DNA of 64,000 nucleotides from the NCBI GenBank assembly GCA_021904315.1, contig CM038917.1, positions 12,818,041 to 12,882,040 on the forward strand, in the 5' to 3' direction. Below, piece after piece: positions 12,401-22,499 of this stretch (the first letter of the stretch is position 1; each line of letters begins with the position of its first letter). Source of the stretch: Sphagnum magellanicum (lineage: Eukaryota > Streptophyta > Sphagnopsida > Sphagnales > Sphagnaceae). The translations under genes were made by a program, and so were the position numbers. The notes beneath the pieces were generated by a model. It was not told the DNA's origin. It made no database searches and worked only from the letters and a program-made list of their open reading frames with translations.

Positions 12401-15400
12401 AGTTGCAATGTTATGTATTTGCACAATTGCTTCTTGGGTGTATTCTGAGACATAGGCTTTGCAGAATTGTGTTTTTCATTTGTGCCTGCAGGGTGTGATG
12501 ATGTTGAGGCCTCAAAGCAGTGGGTAGAAGATTTTGATATTATGCATCTGGCTATTAATATTTGCTTGTTGTTTTGACAGGGCAAAACAGCCCCTTGCTA
12601 GTCAAGACCCTGTTGGGCCTAGCTACCACATACACTGACCTGGATGAGAATCGAAGGGCTACTGAGACTTATCAAAGGGTCCTGGCCATTCTAGAGAGAT
12701 CTCGAGGTTCCAGTGATGAGACCCTAGCACTGCCTCTTTCACATTTGGGTCATTCTCTTCTAGAAGAGGGAAGGGTTGATGAGGCTGAGCTGTCTATGCT
12801 CAGGTTTGATTCTTGTTATCATTTTGTCATGTTGATGAAATTTTGTCTCTTTCATTCCTGCTTGACCATCTGTACCAGTGCACTGAAACTCAGCTTGAAC
12901 CAGGATACTGATGACTTTTTTGATCACCTATGCCTTTTGTTTGTTAGCTGACTGCATGTCTGAGTCTTCCTATTCAGTGCAGAAATGTTACAGAAACTCA
13001 GATGTGGATTTTAGTATAATTGTTAGCCCTAATTTATTGCAGATTACTATGTGAGTGACACACCCACAGTTATGACTGCTTCATTCTTGTCATGCTTGTT
13101 TTGATTTTGCCAGAACTGACAAAGAGTTACCTTCAAAGTGTATTCGTGGAGTCCTCTCTGTAATCTCATGGATATTTTTAGTCCACTGACCAAGGCAGAT
13201 GCCTTGCATTCAAGTAGTCATTGTGGTGTGCTACCTCTGTTCAGGACTCTCTACTTAAAGACTTAGACACTGTCTGGTACAGGGCAGGCAAAAATGTCCT
13301 TCAAATTCTTGCTGCAGCTTGAATGAGGACACTATTCAGTTTGGATGCTTGCTTGTATAGGTGCAATAAAGATTCAGATGAAGCTTACCCTTGTAAGCTT
13401 GTTGCAGCTTGGATGAGGATAGTATTGACTTTTTTTATTAGCTATGTCTCTTGAATGCCTGCCAACCTCATGACTAAGGCTTCCTGTTGCTTCAGGATAT
13501 GCTACAGAAACCTAGGACACAGATTTTAGTACTATTGTTTGCCCAAAAAGTGGGCAGATAATTATCAACACCCACTTTTGGGAGCTGATGAAGTCAGTGG
13601 GAAGTCATGACAGTAGTGACTGCTATTCATAATGAAGGTGATGGTCTGATATGTTGAGTAACACTCATAAGGTTCTGACTACATATTCTTGTCTTGTTGG
13701 TATTGGTCCTGCTGGAAGTGACACAAAGTTTACCTACAATGTGTTCTTTTGGTGTTTTCTTTTCAATCTCATAGATGTATTTAGTAACATACTTTTTCTT
13801 TGACTGGATGTTGTCCAGAGCATTGCGAATTGTAGAGAAGGCATTTGGATCATGGGATGGAAGAGTTGGGGTAGCCACATGTGCACTTGGCCGGACTAGA
13901 GCTGCTAGAGGTGACTAATCCAGACCTTTCATATCTGTGAGAGCTTCTGTAGTGATCTAAATGATGCTTAAGGTTTACTGGGTTTAATCTGAGTTGTTCA
14001 AGAATAGTTGCTGCCTCTGTAAGGAGCAAATCAAATTTCAATTGCTTGATGGATGGATGATGCTTCTCAACCACTTGGGATTCCTACTGCAGGTGAGATG
14101 AGTGAAGCTGTGGCCCTTTATAGGAAGGGGCTGCAAATCATGGATGGATGTGGCAAGTTTCTTGATGACAATCCAACCATGGAGACTGTACGCACTGATC
14201 TGGCAGAACTGCTCAACATGCTGGAAAAGTGAGTGTATGAGATTGAGGGTTGAGTTGTAACTTGTGCACAAGCTCTTGCAATCTTCATGAACAGTTCTGC
14301 AAAGAAAATTTATGGAGTTGATATTGGTGTGGAACTCAGCAACATTTATCTGCAGGAATGATGAAGCAGAGGAACTATGGGAGGAGAATCTGCGGGTAAA
14401 AGAGCGAACTCTGGGACCTAATGATCCCAAGTTAGTGGTGCACCTTCAAAACTTGGCTACAGCCTATGCTGCTGTTCAGAAATATGAGAAGTGTGAACCT
14501 CTGCTTCGGCGCAGCTTGAAGCTGGTTAGTACCCACCTGGGTCCAAATGCCCCTCAGATCTCTATTCCACTTGCATGCTTGGCCACAGCCCTGCACCATT
14601 TGGGCAAACAGTCTGAGGCAGAGCCCCTTGCTCGTCAAGCGCAGCACATTCGTGAAGCTGCATTTGGACCTGACAGTCTCATTGTTGGTAAGCCCTCCAT
14701 CTTCTTTTTCCCTCTTGGGAGCCTGTCCATTCGTATTATCCATAACCTTGGAGTTGCCAAATTTGATCAAATGTTAAACAAGGTGATACTAATCGTTCTT
14801 TTAACTCATTTAGTTTATTTATAGAATTTATGTCATTGTTCAATCTAATATTTGTAGGAACTAAAAGCTTTGGTGTTTTATTTTTATTAAAATAATAATT
14901 ATTATTTTTACACAATAATAGATTTTTTCTTGAGGTGGATCATGTAAAGAATATTTTTGAATCATGGATTTTAATATTTTTCTTGTTTGTTTTTTAAAAC
15001 ACATGATGACAACACACAGATGGATGAATAGGTGTATCCAATAATTGTTGAAAATATTTATCATGATGAGGTGAAGGATTTTCCAATTGGTAGATGTTCT
15101 TTCAAGAGCTAGGTGTCTTTTTTGCTCACCCAATCTGCATGAATTTTTACAGGGGAGGCATGCAATTGCCTAGCTTCCATTTTACATTCAATGGGAAGGA
15201 ATGAGGAGGCATTGACCTTGATGTTCCGAGTATTGGCAATCCAAGAAAAGGAGCTAGGTCCTGACAGTCCTGAGATTGGGCTCACGTTGGAGTTCCTGAT
15301 TATGTTGTTACAAGATTTAGGTAGAACATCTGATATTCAACCTCTTGTTGAGAGGATACAAAAGCTGTTGAGGTCCCAGTCCCAGCTTGGAGAAGTTAAT

Positions 15401-15403
15401 TAG
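9393..15403 (+). CDS. TPR protein of kinesin-light-chain type, probably organelle-targeted (11 exons)
   Basis: Coding exons: 9393-9448, 10100-10342, 10449-10638, about 10948-11156, 11435-11708, 11890-12046, 12581-12803, 13819-13910, 14093-14228, 14356-14687, 15153-15403. Every intron is GT...AG, phases match at each junction, and the product is about 720 residues. Residues 1-100 are Ser/Arg-rich with few acids, like a plastid or mitochondrial presequence. Residues about 165-235 are acidic (ALDDDDMAEQVMREL). From about 300 to the end there are at least eight TPR units at roughly 42-residue spacing, with helix pairs such as LATTYTDLDENRRATETYQR, LATAYAAVQKYEKCEPLLRR and LASILHSMGRNEEALTLMFR, often followed by LGPDSP-type linkers as in kinesin light chains. 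TPR arrays are protein-binding scaffolds, and no catalytic domain is seen. The family suggests a plant KLC-like/TPR protein (an Arabidopsis At5g53080-type protein is possible, from memory only). The partner is unknown. Confidence 0.9.
10948..11156 (+). CDS. TPR gene exon 4: acidic linker, 5' boundary uncertain
   Basis: The 3' end is firm: GAATTGGG before GTATGA, in phase with exon 5 at 11435. The 5' end is not. Exon 3 ends in phase 0, which allows starts at 10948 or 10951 (acceptors TTTTTGAG and GAGAAG), whereas the better-looking acceptor CTGTGTCAG at 10988 is out of phase with exon 3. Either the weaker acceptor is used, or exon 3 or a small unseen exon differs. The encoded stretch is rich in Asp and Glu (DTEVDEENEG, ALDDDDMAEQ). 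Confidence 0.6.
12804..13818 (+). other. TPR gene intron 7 with internal duplication
   Basis: This is the largest intron of the gene (about 1 kb). Blocks recur in diverged form and in the same order about 0.5-0.6 kb apart: ACAGAAACTCAGATGTGG near 12990 against ACAGAAACCTAGGACACA near 13504, and AATCTCATGGATATTTTTAG near 13162 against AATCTCATAGATGTATTTAG near 13767. The intron therefore grew by an old tandem duplication. The short 92-bp exon 8 follows at 13819. Confidence 0.65.
13819..13910 (+). CDS. TPR gene exon 8 (92 bp)
   Basis: This exon has no ATG and is too short to stand out as an ORF. It is required by phase and by TPR continuity: exon 7 ends with SMLR, this exon supplies ALRIVEKAFGSWDGRVGVAT and the following CALGRTRAARG, and exon 9 continues EMSEAVALYRKGLQIMDG. 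Flanking sites are GTTGTCCAG and GTGACT. Together the pieces complete two adjacent TPR helices. Confidence 0.85.
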
Positions 15404-15834
15404 TGTCTTAAGGGTTCTGAGGAATCCAACTTGCCATAAGATTCTGAGCAACCAGTTCAGTTGACATCACGTTGCTTGTTGAGAGGATATGCAAATTGGT
15501 CTCTCAGAGCAGAGAAGCTAGTTAGTGGCTCAATGTACTCTGAGGAATCAAAGTTTTCATTTGGGTTTTGACAAACAAGTTCATCTGGCAAGTTCTGGTG
15601 TGATCATAGCTTTGATTACTACCTAGATTCTGTGTATTTTCAGACAAAAGATATTGCTGTGGTACAAAGTTACCTACTTTTGTGGTGTGATACAAAGTAT
15701 TTCTGATTTGAATTGAAACCGAAAATTGCAAGCTCAGTTGAGTTTTGCACACTAGACTCACCAAAACAGAATGTGCGGAGGTTGTATCTAGGGGTATTCA
15801 TCATACACATCCCCTAGCCCATTTTCAGTTCCTT
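15404..15834 (+). other. 3' flank / probable 3' UTR of the TPR gene
   Basis: Mixed composition like the gene itself. GTTGAGAGGATA, which occurs inside the last exon at 15348, recurs just after the stop at about 15478 with similar neighbours (AAGCTAGTTAGTGGCTCA against GAAGTTAATTAGTGTCTTAA), so part of the terminal exon is duplicated in the 3' flank. No clear AATAAA near the stop was identified. Confidence 0.45.
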
Positions 15835-16281
15835 ACTGTATTGGCAACCTAATAGTATTGTGGTTGGGGAAGAGATAGCCTATATAGGCCTTATCTTCAG
15901 TGGGAGCAGAATATCATGCACTAATGGAGGGAACTAAGAACAATGGTGGGCTAAGAAAGCTTTATAGTGAGATCAAGCATCCAAGAGGGGAACCAAGAAC
16001 TGTAATTTGTGAGCTGCAAGTCCTCTTTTTCATGCCAATAACAAGCACATTGAGTTTCATTACTACTTAGTACGCTATACATGGTGATGTCAAAAGAAAA
16101 TGTAGTACAAGAACCCACTTCTGAAGAACAAGAAGCTCCAACATTCTTACAAAACCTTCAAGGAGGACAGAGCTTGTGGCAGACAATTGGCATTATTAGC
16201 CAAAAAAACAATGGAGTGGAATTCAAGATGATAGATCCTTGATCTCTTTCTTGAAGTGAAAAAGTGATGCATGAGGGAGGG
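15835..16281 (+). pseudogene. Ty1/copia retrotransposon relic: end of RNase H domain and polypurine tract
   Basis: Conceptual translation with in-frame stops and shifts shows the C-terminal signature of plant copia polyproteins in the right order: a degraded ISW..K segment near 15856, ALSSVGAEYHALMEGTKN at about 15889-15942, LRKLYSEIKHPRGEPRTVIC at about 15954-16010, HANNKHIEFHYYLVR at about 16031-16077, and ILTKP near 16143. The known family pattern is LSSTEAEYxAL, then LRxLLxEL, then CDNQSA, then HxRTKHIExxYHxxR, then DxxTKPL; here the CDNQSA segment is broken by frameshift. The stretch ends in the purine tract GAGGGAGGG, followed directly by TG. Integrase and reverse transcriptase are absent, so it is a dead fragment. 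Confidence 0.8.
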
Positions 16282-16390
16282 TGTAAAACATGAACAATGA
16301 AGCATGATCACAGGTTTCACAGGAGACTTTAGAGTCTTCTGAGATGTGTGTGAAGTTTTGTTACAGAAATTATACAATCAATGCATATCT
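16282..16390 (+). mobile_element. possible start of the copia 3' LTR
   Basis: TGTAAAACATG begins directly after the polypurine tract, where a 3' LTR is expected. No second LTR and no certain CA end were found, so the right boundary given is only where the next repeat begins. This is inference from position. Confidence 0.35.
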
Positions 16391-16620
16391 AATCTTGTGG
16401 AAGTTTGCTGTGATGCCAAGCACCTTGACATGACAGAGGACATTGAAATGGGAAACTGCATCATCAAGCTGCTGGAATGCTGGAATACTTTTTGACCTCC
16501 TTGAATGCCCCTTTAATCTTGTGGAAGCATGCTGTGATGCCAAGCACCTCGACACAACAGAGGGCATTGAAAAGGAAAACTCCTCATCAAGCTGCTGGAA
16601 TACTTTTTTGATCTCCATCT
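16391..16620. repeat. two-copy tandem repeat, period about 124 bp
   Basis: AATCTTGTGGAAG followed by TGCTGTGATGCCAAGCACCT and CATCAAGCTGCTGGAAT occurs at 16391 and again at 16515 with high similarity. It may lie inside the LTR of the preceding copia relic. The minus-strand open frame across it simply reflects the repeat. Confidence 0.8.
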
Positions 16621-17882
16621 AATGGATCTGGAAGGATACTATAATCTGTTTCAAAAAAGATGCAATGCCAACATGCCCTGTGCTGAAGACCTCAAGCTGA
16701 AATGTGAATTTTCCTAAGGAGGAAACATGCATACCAGTTGTGCCTTCTTCTTGTCTATGTAGGTCTAGGTCTTCCATGCTTGCCTTCAGTAGGCAGTTGA
16801 AGCAACTCCTTCAATTAGCCTCAATGTAACAATTAAATAACAAGACAGGAGCTGTAGTAAGCACCTGGTCATTTGGAATGCTGAAGAACACTCAGGAACG
16901 AAGAATGAATGAACAAGGATATGTGAACTTACGGACTGTAAACTAGTGCTAAAGCTATGAATGTAGGCATGCTACAGCTAACAACTAGCTTAATTCCTTT
17001 GTGCACAGTGGTTCAAGTTGATGCCCTTTACCAACTTTGCCAGCTTCCCAGCTGTAAGGATGCAATTTGAGACTCAGATGTCCTCCCCAGTACTTCTGAT
17101 TTTTTTGCAAGTGTATACCTCTCTAAAGCAGAGATTGACTGTATTTTTTGCACTTTGCAACAGTAAATGCAGCATATGATCTTGCACCTTCAAAGACGTC
17201 ACAGTGTGACAAGGCATGAACTAATAGGGATTTATTTTCAGTGAGTACTGTTTTTCAAGCAAGTCCAGACAGCCACCATTGGGAGATAAGCTGACCAGAG
17301 CTAATGAAGGGGACCATGACATCAGTGGCAGATCCTGAAGGACAGGATGCTATGCATCACAATTATGTATTGTTAAAGGGAGATCTTGAAACTACGAGGT
17401 TTCATATTCCCAAAGCTGAAAATGACCATAACATGATGCAACATGAAGTGGCAAAGCTACAAAATTCCCAGTTTGCCTGCTTTAGGTCTAGGACATTTGG
17501 AAAAAAAGACCTGGTGTGAACATCATGTGAACCAGGAAGAAAGTGAATACAAGCTCGTTGGCTTTCAGTGAGATGATAGTCTCAATGGAACTTCTCTTCT
17601 GTGCTTGTTACACTACAAACATTTTCCATCTACATTTCAAACATTTTCCATCTTAAATTGAGTGATAACAATGGATTTAGCCAGGGTTCAGCCACTTCTC
17701 AACTTCCCTCCTGCCAGACCCCTTTCTCAATGCTGACTTGTTACAAGCAGTTGATAATTGAGTTAGGTTCTTTGTTTTTAGTTTCTAGTCTTGGATATCT
17801 GACTTGTAGCAATTCAATTTGGACTTAGGTCCTCTCCTTTTATGCTTCCTCTCCAGATTGCTGCCGGAGAAGCAATCCAAAC
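16621..17882. other. intergenic, no feature recognised
   Basis: Moderate GC compared with the flanks. An open frame of 71 codons at 17304 has no recognisable motif. It could be the rest of the copia LTR or other old insertions. Confidence 0.4.
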
Positions 17883-18099
17883 TGATACAGAATTTACTTC
17901 TCAGGTTTGAATAAAGTTTGGCAAGGTTACGTCATATGGCCAACGACTACGTGGTCAATTGCACGAACCTCAAGAGTGTACTTAGGTGCTACTTACGACA
18001 AGCTTTCTCCATTGGGTATATTCAAAGGATGTTCTCAAGTCCTGTTAAATTTTCTTAGTTTTTAAAGAGGATGCTACTTGAGAAGTAAATTCTGTATCA
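17883..18099. mobile_element. MITE-like element with perfect 21-bp terminal inverted repeat
   Basis: Positions 17883-17903 (TGATACAGAATTTACTTCTC plus A) are the exact reverse complement of 18079-18099. A weaker match continues a few bases outward (CAAAC against GAAAC-like). The 217-bp size and lack of coding fit a non-autonomous DNA transposon. No certain target duplication was seen, so the superfamily is open. Confidence 0.7.
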
Positions 18100-18555
18100 C
18101 TTTGTAAAACTGCCTTTTCTTATTTCCTTAATTTTAAAATGGAAAAAAGTCCAATTCTTATGCTGGATAAGACTTATGCCCTCATTAGGAGGACCTGTTC
18201 CTCAGGGCCCATCCACTTATCATGCAAGGTACATCATTATGGGAACACTCTTGTTCTCAGGCCTTGCCCTACACATTATTATTTGTTGGTTTTGGCAATC
18301 AAAATGAACTATAGTCAGCTGGCCACAGCAATGCTAGGGCCCCTATTATTCTCAAGTGAAATGCAATGGCAAGTTCACTCTTAACATTCTATATATTAAG
18401 TACAGGGTCGCAGAAGGGCCCATGAAAACCATGCCGATATGGTAGTGCACAACAAGCACCTTAGAGTATTTAATCTTCAGGGATTCAAAACAAAAGTTTC
18501 AAATGCCTGAAATGTCCTTCAAAATCTTCGATGCACTAACCCACCAGGTATGGAC

Positions 18556-18859
18556 CAGTGTTGGGTGGTTAGTTCTTTGAATTCTTAAAGAACTGTTAGT
18601 TCGGGTTCTTTAAATATTTCAAGACCAAAGAACTGTTGATTCCAGTTATCTCAAAAACCTCAAAGAATTGACGATTTTCATGAAAGAAATGGCAGTTCCT
18701 TGGTAAGTTCTTCAACTTTTTAAATTTGTTTTGAGAACTATGGTTATGTATCAAAACTGCTTATTTGAAAAATTTCAGAACCAGTGAGTAACTGGGTAAT
18801 ACACCTGGGTTGATAACCGATGAAGATCTTTCCCTCATTCTAAGAACTGCCCAACACTG
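18556..18859. mobile_element. hAT-type MITE with 8-bp target site duplication
   Basis: The element starts CAGTGTTGGG and ends CCCAACACTG, a perfect 10-bp inverted repeat of the hAT consensus form. It is flanked by GTATGGAC (18548-18555) and GTATGGAT (18860-18867), an 8-bp duplication with one mismatch as expected for hAT. The interior is rich in AAAGAACT / GGTTCTT motifs and has no coding capacity. Related degraded sequence is seen at 59885-60130 and shorter pieces elsewhere. Confidence 0.9.
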
Positions 18860-18867
18860 GTATGGAT

Positions 18868-20910
18868 TACATGGGATAAGGTCATCTCTGAATGAGATTT
18901 GATCATATCTTGAACATTGTGGAAATTTCAGTCTGCTCGTATCAGCAGAGAGAGAGAGGTTACCCAGAAAGCAGCCCAAAAATGGTTAGTGATGTCTCCA
19001 ATACAGTTGATTGAAGCTGGTCCCTGGGAATTTCATGGGAACACTTTGTGGCCACGATTTTCTTCTAAAATCAAGACCATTTAAATTTTAACTTTTGAAC
19101 CATCCCCAAGAATGAGCTATAATTTATCCCAGCCTAAACTTGGAACCAAAGCTTCTTATAAAGGTATGACCCATTGGACCTAGAACTATTCATCAAGAAA
19201 ATTGGACCCAGCTCTAAACTTGTCAAGTGTTAATTTTTGAAAACATTCCCTAAACCCAAACTAGAGGATCTTCCATTTTACGAAAAAAAAACTTCAGACT
19301 TGAACTTGACCATTATTTTAAGAATAAAATAACAGCCAACGTTGGTTTTAAGCAAACAAGTGCATACAATTGGGCCTCTAGCTAGTCAACTACTTGCATT
19401 TAGGATTGCACCTATGAGGTTGGTGAGAATCATAGGTTGGTACTTTTGGTTTGGAAGATTATACTTGTTGCTAAGATCATTACATTACACATCATAATCA
19501 TTAACCAAAGATATTAAGATAATGGAATTAGCTCCATAATGCACAGCGCGTTCCCCATCTTGCCCTATTAGGCTCCTCAAGAGCAGCTTACACATCATAA
19601 TGGGAAGTAGCTTGCTCATTCCATAATACATCGTTTCAACTAGCCATTGTTGTGAATTTATTATCATTTCAAGTTGTTGGTGGGAAGGACATGGAGATCC
19701 AATAGCAACTAGTTTATTTGTTACTTTTTCTACTAATAAAACAATTGTGAGTGATGTATTGTTTCATACCAATGAAAGATTTCTAGCAAAATTGCACGAG
19801 GGAAAGATGAATAAAAAAAAATTCAATGTCCTCTAGAAAAGAATTAGATTTCTTGAGACCCAATAAAGCATAATTAACTTAGGGAAAACAACAATGGCAA
19901 CTCTATTAGGATTTTAAAACAATAATATTTCAACAATGTAAATAATAAATTATTGCCAAGGAAGGATTGTACTCTACAAGTTCTAAACTATAAGTATATA
20001 ATACAATTTCTGTGCTTTGGGAGTTGAAAATTTATCCAAAATATTGTTAGAACCAAAAAAACATTAACAAACATGAACTATCACAAGTGCATCCCTCTAT
20101 AGTGGCTACAATATTGTAGTAGCAAAAAACAACAAATGAAACAAACAAAACTAGCATACTACAATAGTGGAACCTTTATTTTCATACCAATTAAGTCCAT
20201 AACTTAAATTTCAACAAGTGTCACTAAGTACATACATCTCTAGTGGTTGAACCATGAAGTTACACTTGCAAATGCAATCTCCTACTTCAACAATCCTATT
20301 TTGCATTTTCACAAACCTCTAGAGTGAACACTCTTCAAGTTCTTCTCTTCCCATTAAGTAACTAACCACTACCGAATTAGATGGCAATTATTTAAAGATT
20401 AATCCTACTTTCGCTCCTACTTTCCCTTTCTTACATCTATTTCTTAACTAGTACGACAATCCCTTCTACATAAAAAAAAGTTAAATGAAGAAAGTCAACC
20501 TGACCTAAATAATTCCCCAATTACTTACTATTACAATAACTATAATAGGGTTACTATTCACCCTAAACATCCTCAACTAACATAAGGAAATCTTTATGTA
20601 AAAATTCAAAACTTAGAATTTTGATGAGCCTTGTTAGATGTGCAAGCAATTTCAATAATAAGCATTTTTCTTCAAGAGTTCAATCATTAACAAGTCTAGA
20701 TTGAAAGGTAATATGAATGCTAAAATTATAGGGAAACAAATGGAATTTTGCAACAAATCACCTAAATTCCATATCATTTCATAAACACATGCAAACCTTA
20801 ATGTGATAAGATTTTCATGGCCATTATCTAAGGGGACATTGGACAAACAACTTTGAGAAGTTAACAAATTGTCATTTTGACAATTTTGTGTGAAAGGGTC
20901 CATGGATTTC
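18868..20910. other. AT-rich intergenic DNA, no feature recognised
   Basis: Short chance ORFs only (longest 83 codons). Some GGAACC/TTGGACC-like wording at about 19020-19250 suggests decayed transposon sequence without identifiable ends. Confidence 0.5.
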
Positions 20911-20934
20911 AGGTTTAGGGTTTAGGGTTTAAGG
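20911..20934 (+). repeat. short interstitial TTTAGGG telomere-like tract
   Basis: GGTTTAGGGTTTAGGGTTTA is nearly three units of the plant telomere repeat, followed by degraded AAGGTTTTAGG. It is too short to mark a chromosome end and is probably an internal relic or chance. Confidence 0.6.
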
Positions 20935-22375
20935 TTTTAGGATAAAAAACTTATTATTGGATCCAAACAATAATAAGGATCCTAGGTTTTCTTGTTGTTA
21001 TAAAACCCAAGTTGCAAAACCCCAATCATTTCAATAGGTTGAAAAAAACATTTTTTGTTATAGTGAATTTTTTTTGAACTTTGTATAAACCTCCTATAAA
21101 TTCAATGGACAATGCTATCAATTTGCTACACTAATATACGTCCATGTTCATTATGTGTTTCATTAGACTTTGAATGAAATTGTACAAATTTATTATGGTG
21201 AAAGTGGCCAACCCCTTAATAAATTGGGACCAATTTTTATTCTCAAGTGAATTCACTAATTGAATTCACCAATAATTAATCAAATTCACTTATAGTCAAA
21301 TCATTAATAATGAATTCACTAATAATTAAATCATCAATAGTAAATTCATTGATAGTTAATTATGAACTTAAACTAGGCACCTAGGAAGCTTCCCTAGGTT
21401 ACCTAGCCTAAGCTAGGAACTTAACCCACTTAAACACCTAAATGGGAAATATATTTCAATTTGTGAAGAAATATTTCTTGAAATTAATTTTGTTGTGTTA
21501 ACAAATTCAACTTATTGTTATTCCTTCATATATTCATATTCAATTAAATTTGAATAGATAAGCAATCTTGATCCATATTCAAATATATTTATTATATATA
21601 CATTACTATGTTTGAATATATTTAATATGAAAATTTGCTCAAACATTGATATATTCAAACTTTTGACATTACCAAGGGTGTAAAAAGTTGTATAGGGTTT
21701 GGGTAAATTGTTGGGGATTGATTAATGGTTATATCAATCTCAAGTGGAAATCAAGATGTGTCAAAAAAAAATAGTGAACCCTATTGTGGCAACCACAAAA
21801 ATGAAGTGTTTTATCTATGCAAATATCATCATCTTTCCATTGTTACATAATGCTTCATGTCTTATATAACCTACTTTGATTTTAAGGAAAGTTTAACAAT
21901 TGCAGTTTAAAACCATATATTAACTCTTGCTACAATTAATTTCATTATTTTTTGTATTTGCAACTTTAGGGCATAGATATGAAGGATCAATAAAGATAAT
22001 TGATTTTTTTTGGGAACATTTGTTGTGTATGAAACACATGTCTTGGATCACAATAAATTGTGTTTTTTTCATGGTACCAAATTTGGCATCATGGTTTGCA
22101 TTCACCTATAACTTATTGCATTCATGTATGTGTCAAATCTTTTTGAACCATCTTGTGGTGGACTTATAAACATGAAGTTTTTCATCCAACTTGTTCACAT
22201 AACCATTGAACTTATGGCAATTAAAAAAAATCTTTCTTTCACATATCCAATAATTGATTCTACAACTAGAATTGGCCTATTAGATGGCATAAATGAACAT
22301 ATTTTTAAAAATTATAATCACACAAACACATGGATTTTTTTTTTGGGTTCTAGCTATGAAGACATTTGTAATATC
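20935..22375. other. AT-rich intergenic DNA
   Basis: Short local repeats of AATTCACTAATAATTAAAT type at about 21245-21360 and CCTAGG-containing sequence at 21380-21420 (CACCTAGGAAGCTTCCCTAG). No gene or mobile element end was supported. Confidence 0.5.
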
Positions 22376-22499
22376 ACAATAGGAAGTTTGATTTGACTAA
22401 GCCATTGGCCATTTTGACTAAGGATGACATATTTAAGGACACAATAGGAGTCCTATTCAACTAAGTCATTGGCCATTTTGACCATGGATGACATTTCTT
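22376..22499. repeat. two-copy tandem repeat, period about 62 bp
   Basis: ACACAATAGGA is followed by CTAAG.CATTGGCCATTTTGAC and GGATGACAT in both halves, starting about 22376 and 22438. Confidence 0.7.

Noticed and set aside
10870-12585. Minus-strand frames of 66-111 codons within the TPR gene
   Set aside because: They are antisense shadows of exons and introns. The plus-strand exons have matching splice sites, phase and TPR periodicity.
20911-20934. Chromosome end or fusion point from TTTAGGG repeats
   Set aside because: Fewer than three units and no longer degenerate array; not enough for a telomere or fusion site.
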